In this document: positions 34,731 through 59,705 of the stretch, one piece after another
Numbering within the stretch: position 1 is the first letter of the stretch
How the letters are laid out: the number at the start of each line of letters is the position of its first letter
From: Gorsachius magnificus
Lineage: Eukaryota; Chordata; Aves; Pelecaniformes; Ardeidae
Assembly: GCA_034008185.1 (NCBI GenBank)
Contig: CM067091.1
Span: 10,023,799 to 10,087,798 of the forward strand
DNA: 64,000 nt
Direction of reading: 5' to 3'
Translations under genes and position numbers: made by a program
The notes under the pieces: model-generated
Databases searched by the model: none
What the model saw: only the letters and a program-made list of their open reading frames with translations
Told to the model about the DNA's origin: nothing

Positions 34731-37700
34731 GCGTGCTGTCGTCCATGTGTGCAGTGAGGGACTCTGAGCAAACGAGGTAAGAAATCCTGAGCACTGAAAT
34801 TCGGGAATGAGGTTGGGGGTAACGGGGATTTCTGCAAAAGTATCGGTCAGCTTTCAGCAGTGCTGCAGGAAGGGAGGAGGGGGTTGTGAACAGCATGGAG
34901 GGGAGGAGAGGAGAGAATGAAAAATCCACAACACCTCTGGGGTCTGCTGTCACGTTGAATATTAAGTGAGTGTCAGGTCATCCCATCTCGGAAAAGTCCT
35001 TGCTTCTAACTCCTGGGAATAGAATAAGTGCCTCTGCAGTTTTGTGCTCTTATTTTTTTTTACCAGCGGCAAATACTATGTAGTGTATTTGCTGCTGATA
35101 AAAGCGGAGGCAGATGAAGACCGTCTAGGTGGACATAAAATACAAAGGGAAGTTGAATGTCCAGATCTTTGCCCCAATCCATGGTCCATGCTGTAAAAGA
35201 AGGACAGAGAGAACACTGCCTGCTTTGACATCTTTCTGAATTTGTCCCTTTTTTGCTGCCTTCCTTGCCACTGCTGAAAGTGAAAAGCTCAGTTTTGGAC
35301 TGAACACAAGCTAATAAATGCTTGGGCTTTTGGTGAGAGAAAACAAAAGGAACTTGTTTTGGGCACCAAATCAAAAAGTAAATTGTTCTCACACCACTGT
35401 TTGCTGTTACCATGTATAGCAGTTACTGCCATAGCAACAGATATTTTCAAGATCCAGCCAAGATCTTCCAGGGCTGCAGCATAACTTCTGATACTTGCTC
35501 ATTGTGGAGCTATTAATAACTGTGTTTTCCCTCCTCATAGCCAGGAAGTTTCTTCTTCCTCGTGTACCAAGTGCAAGGGATAAGCTCATTTTAAATCGCT
35601 TGTGGGGAGAAGCGACACTGGGGATTTCCTGGACTTTTTTTGTTCTGGAGATCCTGTCTAGTGCTGTCAGCTCTGCAGTCAGCTCCTGAGCTGAGCTGGG
35701 CTCTCTCTTGTGCTATTTATAAGAAAGCCCAGTCTGAATTTTTTATTCCTTTTTTTTTTTTCCTCCCTCTTTCCCTTACACCGGGACAAACAGATGACAC
35801 ATATTTACTGTTCCAGCTATGCAGAGAAGCTTAAGTGTTTATTTCAGGCTGACTTGACCAAGGGGAGAACCTGCTGCCAATTAAATATGACCTGGGCCAG
35901 GCTCTGGTCTGCACAATCTCTTTACTTACCTCCCGGTCACTTAAGCAAGATAAACCCTGTGTATTCAAATTTGCAGTTCAACTGTTCTTGGCAGTAGTTG
36001 AATTTAGGTATGTTTAAAACCCCCAAGTGCACATCCACTTTTTCTTAGCTGCATTAGCATGCCTGCGTGAATCTCCTTTGAGTTGGAAGTGTGTCAGAAA
36101 TACCATCACCAGGTCTTTTGGCACCTGACTGAGGAGCTGTGGAAAAGGTGGGACTTGGGCTTTTGCTCTGCTGGCAGCTCCTCTCAAGCCTGAGCATCTG
36201 TGATGCACTGCGATCGGTGAGGACCAGGGTCATGAGTCCATCCCCAGCTCTGCTCCTGGTTGTACACAAGTCCAGTTTCATCCCTCCAGAGGAATGAGTT
36301 GTCAGGCCAATCTCCTCCCCGCTCCTTCCAGGGAGTTTGCTTTTCTTCCACAGAAGCGTAGCTATTAACTGTAAAAGCCTTCCTGCCCACTTCCCTCACC
36401 AACTCAAGAGTTAAAAGGAAGATGCTCTGTGAGCACTCTGGTTTTCCTTATTTTCTGGTACTCTCAAGTCTTGCAGCTTCTTCTGATGTCACTGTCTTTG
36501 ACATCGCCCTTCCCCAGGTCTCCCCGAGCTGCTGGATTGACAGCCTACCATCAAAACAGAGAGGAAAAGATTAGTGAAACCACTGAATCTTTTATCCTGC
36601 CGACCTCCCTGGAGAAGGTGAAGAATTGAGCATATGCCCTGCAAAAGGTTGGCCCAAGGCAAGAAATCATTCAGTCATGTCTGCAGGGAGTGACCACATC
36701 CTTCTCTTACTGCTGCTCTACCTGTTTCTCCGGAGGGTCCATTGATTGCGGTACCACCGGAGGCGCTGCCAAGGGCTGCGGCTCCCCAGGGAGGCAGCAC
36801 AGGGAACATAGGAGTTCAGCCGAGTGAGCCTGGCTGGGACGGTACCAGCTGACACAACCCAGCTTGTTTTTCTCCTGGACATCTCCAAGAAACAACTAAG
36901 ACCCTTTTCGAGACCCGCTGGCAACTGAAACAGTTGTTCACCAATAACTGGCTTCTTGCTGACTCTTGGGAAGGTTAATCCCACCTTTGTTTCTGTGACA
37001 TAGTGAGAGCAAAGGCAGATTTTGGGCTTTAACTGACAGCACTTTGTTCCGACACATGAGATTGCAGAGATGTTTTTGAAAAGGTTTTGAAAAGGCTGTG
37101 ACTGCATTTTAAGGCAAGGTTGAGCAACTCTGCCTTTGTTTCTCATTAAATCAAGCCAGATCTTGTTAATGACAAAGCACCATAACTATATGTAACTAGT
37201 ATTTTTGTTTATTTGGAGTTTGAAGGTGTTACTATAGCTGCTGCTAATCTCACAGATGTGAGTGTGTAGTGCACAAAGCAGAAGTTGAAATATAGCTCAA
37301 GGGATGTGACTCCTATCCACGCCAAAAGGTTTTGGAGGCGATTGGAAAAAGAATGTTAGTTTGGGGCAACACTTAACACGCCTTTCCTTTCAGAGGAAGC
37401 TTTTTTTCATGGTTTATTATATCAGAATTAAAAACAATGGAAAAAACCAAACATGGGCTGTGTTTTTCATCCCAGACTGCAAATTCATGCATTGATAGGT
37501 GAGCTTTTCAGAGATCAAGGTGTGCATGGAGCAGGGAGCCATGTGCTGCTCTGTGGGGCAAGCGTGTGGGAGGGGAAAGCTCTGGGGCTGCAGGAGGGGA
37601 CCGACACTGTGTGGTCCAGTTCATTGTCTTTGCAGCATCCTTACTCTGTCATGTATGATGCGCTTCTCATTCGGCAATTTCTGTAGGCAAAGCAAATGTA

Positions 37701-40700
37701 AGAAATTAATTTCTCAGGGGAAAGAGGCGCTTTTGCTTATTGTTTTATGAAGGGTTTATGAACTCTGTGGCTGAGCTTTTTTGCTATTTATTTACCACCT
37801 CTCTTCCCTTGCCGGAGGAAATTAGCGTGCTTTGGGCTGGGGAAAATGACGATTCTGAAGCAGCTCCTCTGCATGGAGCCCTGTTGGGATGAGTTCCTGA
37901 CGGCAGCTCGGGGCACAGGGGAGAGTTAGTCGTTTGCGGACTCGGTGTTTCCTATTGCCTTTGACTCACTGCCAAATTCCTCTGTTGTCCCGGCATTGTA
38001 GCGGTTAACTTGAGTCATGCTTAACAAGCTTGGACAGCTAATACTTTCGAGAGCTTCTCTGCATTTGTTCCTGCTTAGTTTTTTCAACAGAGTCGGCAGA
38101 GACAGCTGCAGCCGGACAGATTTGCCAAAGAAAGAAATGGCCTAAAAAAGTTGTGATGAAACACTGTTATCTTTGTTTTACGCTTTTAGGTACCAGGGTC
38201 TTGTGGGCTCTGCTAGCTGAGAAATAACCCGGTCCCTTGCAAACCATGACTGTGGTGTGCATGAGTGTTCAAGGGACTCTGTGTTTCAGTTAATAAATGA
38301 CTGGCAGCCCTTTAAATGAAGAAAGACAGAGGGCCATTATTTTGCTAATACCACGCATTTAGGAATGTCGATGCTTTGGATGTGTAGCTTTGTAGGCTGG
38401 TGCTTGAGAGCCTTATGCTCTGCCATCCGGCTGTTGGTAGGGAGTCAAAAGCTGGCACCCTTGGTCTGTGTCGAAGGGCCTTGACTTGCAGGTGCTCCAC
38501 CCTGTAATTACAACCTTGGTCTGCTCCTGCCTCCAGCTGCTGCCAGCTCCTGTGCCTCCTTTAGAAAAGCTGAAGTTGTGGTGGGTTTTTTTATGGTCTG
38601 GTAGAGTTATTTTAGAACTGAGGCGGGTGTCTCACGAGGTCCTTTCAGTCCCCGTCCCTGCATGCTCTTGGGAAGGCGGCTGCTCTGTCCTAAGGTACCA
38701 GCTGATGGGTTTGCCTTTTTTGATTTTTAGGTTTCTCTTATGTTCCTGTCTTCACTTGCCAACATCATTCAGAAACACCTTTAAATGTTTTCTCCTTGCT
38801 GCTCAGTGTTCCCTCGTGTAGCAAATGCACATCTCTGTGCCTGGTGTAAATGAGCCTCTGTCACTCGGCTGTTTGCTTTGCTCCATCGTAGCTGCTATGG
38901 GCACTCTCTTCCTTTCAGCGAAGATGGTACAAAACCTGTACTCTTTTTTTTTCCCTCCGCTATGGGGAAGCTATACACCCTGTAGCACTGCAGCATGTTT
39001 GTGGCTGTGCGATGCCTTGCATGGTTTCACTAAGCTCAGGATGATCTATCTGCACACAGAAATGATGGAAATCAGTCGGCTGCAGAGTCGTGTTCCTCAC
39101 GCAGCGTGAGTGATGTGGGCTGCTGTCGGGGCGGTGGAGCAGTTGCTGGGTTTGTGTGATGGGGCAGCTTTTCCAGAACAGCTTCTGATTGTGGAGCCTC
39201 CTGTTCCCAGGCTGCTTTCCTTGGCATTGACCATCTGGGGCAGCAGCTGCAGGGTCCCCAGCTGCAAGGGCTCCACAGCAATGCTGCAGGAGGAATCCCT
39301 GAAATCAGTAGCGATGATATAGGAGGCCATGAAGAGTAAATCTCAGTCCCAAAGCAGCTGGGCAGCAAGCTAGATAAATCAGGACCTTTGTCAGTAATTC
39401 CTAGAATGATGGAGAAGGCAGCGGGTGCTGCCATGTCCTTGAAATAGCAGGGATATCATCTGTGTGGCATTACTGGCATAGGGAGAGCACTTGGTGTGTG
39501 CTGCTTCTCCAGGGCTCTGGGCTTTTGCCCTTCATCCTTTTGGCAGGTGCGTCTTCTCCACCTCGTTCCTGCAGCCATAGGTATCAGCATGATGCTCTTG
39601 GCCCTGGGCGCAGCCTTGTAAGCATTTGGAAATATTGTCCTGCTTAGGTCTGACTTAGTTCTGTTCGGCGGCTTGTGAGAGGTCTGTGGAAGCAGGAACA
39701 AGCCATATTCAGCTTTCTGGTCACTGACCAGGGTTTCAATCAGTGGGTAGCCCCATGGTGCTGGGGCTCATCAAGAAGGCAGGGTGCTCATGTGCATGTT
39801 CCAGCTCCATCCCTTCCTCTTGCTGTGTGCCCATCCCCCTGATAAAAATGGGAACAGGCCTAATTGTAGGGTTACATTTACTCTGTGAGGCTCTTAGGTG
39901 CTTTGAGTCCCATCTTGGGCAGACCCTGTATGACTCGGTGCCAGCAGATGCACCCGAAGATGGATAAAGCCCAGCTCTGCTCTGGCTGGAAGCATCTGTC
40001 TTGCCTTGGTGTGGCCCAAGAAGACATAAGGAGAAAGCAGATGCGTGACCTTGGGTCCCTCACTGTGGAGATTTGCACATCTGAAAGGATCCGGCTGGTG
40101 CAGCTGGCGATGGCCTCACGTGAGTACCCGCTCCCGCCTTCAGTGGGGCTGCGGATGGGTGGGATGGCCGCTGTGATGCTTATCGGCCATGCTTGTGATG
40201 TATGTGCCTGTACAAATTCTCCCTGAAACTGGAAGCATCGCCTCTGGGGGCAATGGGAAGGCGTCTGGCTGCTGCCCTGGGTCTGAGCTCTGGATGCCTC
40301 ACTGGGGCAGCACCAGGGGATGGAGGGAGAGCAGGACGTGTCCCAGCTGTGGTGGTCAGCTGTTGCTAAACTCTCGGGTTGTCCTGTAATGCCTTCACCT
40401 AAGCAGCTGTGAAGTATTTCCTCTCTAGGGTATTGCTAAAATTGAGGTTTTCCCATGTAAATCCTGTTTGTTGGGGACAAATTCTGGTTATGAGCATGTT
40501 GAGGTGGGACGCAGTCACCATCAGAGTACAGTGCTGCTGGGTATTGCTCTGAGTCCCAGTGGCAATGGACCTGAGCACGTGTCCTGGGATTGATGCAGCC
40601 CGTGGCTGTGCACCGAGCTGTGCCAGGCCTCAGCTCCCCTCCAGGGCACCCCATTCTCTCCAGGCAGGGACCGTCCGGCTGGCACCGAGCCTCCCCCAGA

Positions 40701-40794
40701 GCTGCCTCCCCTTCAGCAGCTGGCATTTGGATGGGGCTGGGGATCCACACAGCACATTTTGGAAGGAGGGAGAGGGGAAGAAAACTGCCAGTAC

Positions 40795-40803
40795 TTTTTT
40801 TTT

Positions 40804-40834
<31 letters not shown>

Positions 40835-40840
40835 TCTTCT
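40795..40840 (+). repeat. Poly-T tract interrupted by C
   Basis: Three T runs of 13-14 bases are separated by single C residues. This is a simple repeat and could be the reverse-complement tail of a retroposed sequence, but no retrocopy body was recognised beside it. Confidence 0.85.
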
Positions 40841-42905
40841 GAAACCGTTCTCAAATGCTCAGCCCTTAAAAGGAAAAACGACTCTGCTGAAGCCTTCACT
40901 GGGCTTAGGAGGTGCCACTGCGTCTGGGCCAAAGCAGAGCTTTACAGAGGCCGTTTAAGGACCGGGGGTTTCAGCCCTGCTATGACATACAAAACGAAAA
41001 CTCCAGCTGTGATGGCAGGAGCGATTCAGGGGATGCCATGGCGGCAGCTTGAGGGCTGGGCCGGTTGTCTGGGCAGGTCCTGTAGCCCAAGGAAGCTGGC
41101 TTGCTGCTCTGCTGTGGCCTGGGGCTCAGCCCTGGGTCGGCTGGGACAGGTATGCAGGAGAGGCTGTCCAGCTGGATCCGTGTCCCTGGCCAGTTTTTGG
41201 GACCCTTAGAAAATGCAGAGGGAAGCGCCTGTAGCCTTTTTGATGCTGAATGCTTTTTGGCATTTTGTGTCTTTCACCTCTGCCTAGGCTGCCACGGCCA
41301 CAGCTGATATCTGGCTGTGATGCAGTCAGAGGTTTTCACCTTCACCGACAACTTGGGGACAGGGAGAAGCAAGAGGCTCTTGGTCTTCAAGGGAGCAGTA
41401 GGTCCTTTCCCAGGGCATGGTGGCCAGCCTTGTTCTGTGCCTTCAGCAGAGGAGCTGTGGAAGAGCCTGTGCTTATCCTGGCTGTGCAGGCATAGGCAGA
41501 GCTATGCCCAGTCAGCTTCATCAAGGATTTTACTTCTCCTGCCCTCGGGTGCAATTTCCTTTAGTGTTGGTCTGTGCAGTCCCCTGGTGACAGTGCCCAC
41601 ATCTCTGGTACCTGAACTACTCCTGCTCTGTTAGTGCCCATCCAGCAGGTGCTTTATGCTCTGTCCTGAAGCTATGAAAACAGGGATGTTTCCTGCCCCT
41701 TGCTCTTCCCTCTGCTGCAGAACCCCTGTCCCCTGGAGAAGGGATGGAGGATGGGGTGGGGACAAGCAGCATTTCAAGTCCCTCTGCCTTCCCCTCCCCT
41801 GGGGCACTCTGCAATGCTGGGGCTTTTGCCCGGGAGTGATTTCAGGGTCTGGATCAGTATGAGCCTGGTGCTGCTGGTGGGGCTGCACAAGGCCTGGTGG
41901 GCAGTGCTCGGCGCAGAGGGGGTGATGGAGAGCGTGAAGGTTGGTTTTCTATGCTGCCCTCCCTTCTTCCTGCTGAGATACAGTGCTCTGGGATGCCTGT
42001 GTATCCATCCCACCCAAGGTTCAAGTGCTGGTGTCAGGCTGTAGGATCTTGCGCCTTTGGGGCTGTTCTGGGCTTTATTTTAAGTTGATTATCTTTGTAG
42101 TGCAACTCAGCATGGTGTGTGCCCTCCCATGGGGAGGATTCCCCTCCACCTTCCCCAGTCCTCTTGTGGAAACCTCAGGAGATCTCAGTTGTGTCCTGAA
42201 AGTCCTTGTTTCTTACTTCTTTCTGAGACAGGATCTTGAAGGAATCTGCTGTTAATTTTGCTACTGCCCTGACCCGCTCCTGCAGGATGAGCTGCCCCAT
42301 TGCCATCAGTTCTGCTCTGGAGCCAGGGTGAATTGGGAGACTCACCCTGGGAGCTGGCAGTACTGGCACAAGGGCTGGGGGAGAGTTTGGGAACAGCCGG
42401 CGAACAAGCAAGAACCAGCCGAGTCTGAGCAACCAGAAAGCCACCAAGTTTCTCATCTGATATCTCTGTCTTTGCAAATACCACTTAGCAGAAGGCTTGG
42501 GGCTTTGTTTGATTGGTTTTTTAAATTAAAAATGCCAAAGTAATGAGATGCTTTGTGTGGTAGGACCTTTTCCAGGCTCTCTCCTACTTTTATCCCACCC
42601 AAGTAATGGTGCTGTGCTCTATTTTCCTCTCTGAAACATGTTGCTGGTCTGGGCTCTGCTTTCAGAGGGCTGGCCCCGTTCTGCTCTTGCTGGAGCTGAA
42701 CATACGTGCTCCAGGCTTTGAGCAATTGCAGCCATTTGTTTTATGTTTTCACAGTCTGGTCTGTCTCCTGCAAAGCAGAGGTTGGTTTGTTTGCACAATG
42801 CTTATTTTCGGAGGGAGGAGAGTTTTAGGAACAGGCTGACATTATGTTTATTTTAGTTCCTCTATAATTTTTTTAGAAGGATAAAAAATAAGTTCAGAGA
42901 TATAC

Positions 42906-42927
42906 ATATATATATATATATATATAT
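42906..42927. repeat. (AT)n microsatellite
   Basis: Eleven AT dinucleotides follow a CATAT lead-in, with G-rich sequence after. The length is likely variable. Confidence 0.9.
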
Positions 42928-44380
42928 GAGGTGGGGGGAGAGGGTTGGTTTGGGTGTTTTGTTTTGTTTTTTTTGTCCCCCTAAGATCTAAATTACAGCT
43001 TTTCTGGAGCTGGCTGGGAGAAGGCAGTGGATAAAGACTAAATTGCCTGAGTCAGCTGATGGAGCATAACTGCAAGGAGCTGGTGCTAGAGACCTTCTTG
43101 GAGGCCCCCTTCAGCTCCAGGATACAGATGAGTTTTACGGCCTTGTCCTGGTTTTGATGTACAAATCTAAGCAACTTGGAGCCACCCAGGGACTGTGCTT
43201 TATTGCTCAGCATCAGCACTGAGTGAAGTTTTTCTAAGGGGAGTCTGTCTGACAACACTCCTAGTGTGCTGGGGTGGCTTTGCCCATCATGCAGAAGGTG
43301 AAGGGGCAAGCATGATCCTCTTCAGAAAAGCTGTGCTGTTGTTGGGTGATTCAGAACAGCTCGGGCTGCTTTTCAGCCAGCTGAGAGCCTGGACCTGCAG
43401 AGGAGCAGTGATGTCAGCTGCTTTGGTGCCTCTGGGATGGTACCCGCTCCCCTTAACTGGTTTGCTCTGGTGTGCTGCTGGGACCTCCCTTTGGAGCGCT
43501 CAGGGCTGTAAACGTGGTTTCATTCTCCATAAGGCTGTTCCTGCTCCCTCTCACGGGCCCCTCATCGTATGGTCTGTTAGCAGCAAACGAAGGAAGCTCT
43601 GAACTCCCTGTCTCTTAGGACAGATCATTTCAGATGCCCATCCCCATCACCTCAGCCACTTGTTGCAGCGAGGAGCCCTGGACCCCACGCACGTGTCCCT
43701 GTCTCCAGCTGGTGTCACAGCATGACTGGTCTCTGAGAGTTGTACTTCAATCTGTGTCTGTGTCCAATGGCCAAACTCTTCATTCCTCATCCTCAAGGAG
43801 GACCTCTTCATAGGCACTTAGTCTCAACCTTAACACATCCTCAGTTAGATGAACTCTGATGATGGGTTCTGCCTGGTCCTGGGGCTTTGCAGAGGCTTCA
43901 GCAGCCCTGGCTTGGAGCCATAGGCAAAGAACTGCAGATCTTTGTGGAAGGGCACAGCATGGCAGCTGCCCTGTGCAGGCTGTGGTAGCAACACCTTGTC
44001 CTTGCAAGGTACGGAGTTGATGTAAAGGGAAGCAACAACACCCATAAGGGTCATGTTGGCCTATGGCCCCTCAAGTTCTTCAGCCTCCTGTTGTCTAGGA
44101 GAGTCCCCTGTCCTCCTAAGTGCAGCCATCCCTCTGTGATGCTAAAGTCAAGACCGTACATGGGCTGCATTCAGACTCCTGTTTCCTTGAGGAAGAGCTT
44201 AATTTACCAGTTGCTTTTTCCTTGTGTTGGGGCCACCTTTGAGCATGCCACAGGCTCCCTTTGAGGGCATTAGTCTTCAAAAATCCCACCTGGTATGGAG
44301 TCATGTTTGGCCCAGAAGGACTTGGTACTGCCCCAGCTCTCTGCAGGGCTCATCGCAAAGGGAAGTGGGGGAAGGACATG

Positions 44381-45277
44381 CCCTCAGTAAATTTGCAGAT
44401 GACACCAAACTGGATGGGAGTGTTGATCTGCTTGAGGGGAGGAGGGCTCTGCAGGGAGACCTGGACAGGCTGGATCGATGGGCCGAGGCCAACTGTATGA
44501 GGTTCAATAAGGCCAAGGGCCGGGTCCTGCACTTTGGTTACAACCACCCCATGCAGCGCTACAGGCTTGGGGAAGAGTGGCTGGAAAGCTGCCTGGTGGA
44601 AAAAGACCTGGGGGTACTGATTGACAGCCGGCTGAATATGAGCCAGCAGTGTGCCCAGGTGGCCAAGAAGGCCAATGGCATCCTGGCCTGTATCAGGAAT
44701 AGTGTGACCAGCAGGAGTAGGGAAGTCATCGTGCCCCTGTACTCGGTGCTGGTGAGGCCGCACCTCGAATACTGTGTTCAGTTTTGGGCCCCTTGCTACA
44801 AGAAAGATGTTGCATTGCTGGAACATGTCCAGAGGAGAGCAACCAAGCTGGTGAGGGGTCTGGAACACAAGTCATACGAGGAGCGGCTGAGGGAACTGGG
44901 GTTATTTAGTCTGGAGAGGAGGAGGCTGAGGGGAGACCTGGTCGCCCTCTACAACTACCTGAAAGGAGGCTGTAGTGAGGTGGGGGTTGGTCTCTTTTCC
45001 CTGGTAACAGATGATAGGACGAGGGGGAATGGTTTGAAGCTGCACCAGGGCAGGTTTAGGCTAGACATTAGGAAAAACTTCTTCACCGAGAGGGTTGTCA
45101 GGCTCTGGAATGGGCTGCCCAGGGAGGTGGTGGAGTCCTCATCCCTGGAGGTATTTAAAAGAAGGATAGATGAGGTGCTTAAGGACATGGTTTAGTGGTG
45201 GGATGGCAGGGTTAGGGGAACGGTTGGGCTGGGTGAGCTTAAAGGGCTTTTCCAACCAAAGTGATTCTATGATTCTG
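44381..45277 (+). mobile_element. Young 5'-truncated CR1 LINE
   Basis: An insertion of about 0.9 kb starts inside ORF2 at the reverse-transcriptase motif FADDTKL (codons from 44392). It runs through [45 protein letters not shown] and [18 protein letters not shown] blocks to the ORF2 stop TAG at 45193-45195. A short 3' UTR ends in ATTCTATGATTCTG, the characteristic CR1 terminus. The ORF2 tail is open for about 268 codons without a frameshift, so the copy is recent compared with the fragment at 32.5 kb. Severe 5' truncation means it cannot move by itself. The ATG-to-stop frame starting at 44224 merges unrelated flank with this tail and is not a gene. Confidence 0.95.
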
Positions 45278-58396
<13,119 letters not shown>

Positions 58397-59705
58397 GGAG
58401 ACTCCTACCCACTGGCAGCCTCTGCCAGGCACGAAAGCAGCCATGTTGGTCAAAGTGAACAGCTTGAGGCAAATGCAGAGCTCTTCAAACAGTTCCCTTC
58501 AGCTGCAGAGTGTTCCAGAGGCCAACAGCCAAAAATCTCTTCCAAAACCAGCTATGTATGCTCAGCCTCAGTCCACGTCCCAGAGCCCTGGAGCTGCAAA
58601 GCAAATGCCTACAGGAGAAACAAAGCAGTCTATGCAGATTAAAAAGACTGAGAATGGTGGGTTTTGCCTAGTGCTGATGAATGGTCCCACTTCTCAAACA
58701 CCTGCAAGGAGCCAGACAGGAACCCCCCAGCCTGCATCCCCCAAGTATGCCTCCCCTGCACCTATATACGATGAGCCATCTTTAGAGTCTCCAATTTATG
58801 ATGAGCCACCAGTAGATATGGACACCGAAAGCATCAGTGTGAGTGGGATGTCTCCGCCAAAGTCACCAAGCAATAGTTTAAAAAAGCAGCTCCAACCAAC
58901 CAAATTATTACAGCATCCAGGTATGCAACAGCAGCAAGCTGCAAAGAAGCACACAAGTAATCCTTCTTCCACTGAATACAGCCCGGCTGGCAGAGAATAT
59001 ATAAAACACATGGTCAATGTTGACCAGTCTTCCAAACTCTCCCACTCTGCGGCTGCAACAGCTGATGCCTCTGCTAAACTGCCTGGTCATCTTACTTCAA
59101 AGGACAGCTTCAAGCAGTCTTGGAGGATCTTGGAAGCCAATGTCCTCAAGAACATGGAAGCCCACCATAGTTGGCAGAACAGCCTGCAAACTCAAGAGTA
59201 CCCAACTGGTATAAGCCATCAGGATTCTGGTTATTCGACTGGCCCTTCTCCAAGCTTGAGAAAAAGGAAAGGAAAGAGGCAAGGGACAGGTCAAGGAAGA
59301 CCTGGCTCTGTGGGCAGCAGCAGCGAGCTCACGGCTTTGAACGATAAGCTGATTGCCGAGATGCGTGCTGTGGTGGGCAGGTCAGCAGCTTGCAGGGGAA
59401 GCAAAGCCAGCCTTGATGCTGAAAGTCTGGAGAGTGGCATCCCAGCAGAGAACAGCAAAGTCAGATTTCAGTCCGACCACTTGAAAAAATGCATCAGCCG
59501 GAGCTCAAGGGATGATGTCTCGGCTAGTAATAGGTCTCTGTATAGACAGAGCCTGGAGAGCAGGGGCAGCTTTCCCAATGATGTGGCTGCTCCACAGGAC
59601 ACAGTGAGGCAGAAGAGGACTTTTGAGAAAATAGATTCTTTAGAAAAGAATGTGACCAGCCAGACAAGTTTGGCTTCCTCAGATGCTACGCGCCACTCCT
59701 CCCAG
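58397..59705 (+). CDS. ARHGAP39: ARHGAP39-family large linker exon
   Basis: The 1309-nt exon follows a TTTCTTCCTTTAG acceptor. Its first G completes the split Arg codon (AG/G), and it ends with CAG at 59705 before GTACCT, in phase 0. It encodes about 436 residues of mostly disordered linker between the WW and MyTH4 domains. Family landmarks in order are KAAMLVKVN, the paired PIYDEP motifs (APIYDEPSLESPIYDEPPVD), EYSPAGREYIKHMV, QDSGYSTGPSPSLRKRKGKR, and RTFEKIDSLEKNVTSQTSLAS. The tyrosines of the YDEP motifs are plausible phosphorylation and adaptor-binding sites. The frame is open throughout. Continuation of the open frame beyond 59705 is intron read-through. Confidence 0.93.

Larger units (their letters stand above)
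34731..44380 (+). other. ARHGAP39: First-intron sequence of the RhoGAP gene, middle part
   Basis: Intronic sequence of about 9.6 kb. Apart from a T-rich simple repeat at 40795 and an AT dinucleotide repeat at 42906, I see no gene, exon or clear transposon. A 216-codon open frame over the T-run near 40.6-41.2 kb is artefactual. Confidence 0.5.

Noticed and set aside
36205..36215. Candidate first coding exon (short ATG frame ending CG/GTGAGG) for the RhoGAP gene
   Set aside because: The phase fits the WW exon, but only four full codons precede the donor, an in-frame stop lies just upstream, and it has no resemblance to the family N-terminus.
44224..45195. 323-codon open frame as a novel gene
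   Set aside because: From about residue 54 it is CR1 LINE ORF2, and the preceding residues are unrelated flanking sequence fused by chance.
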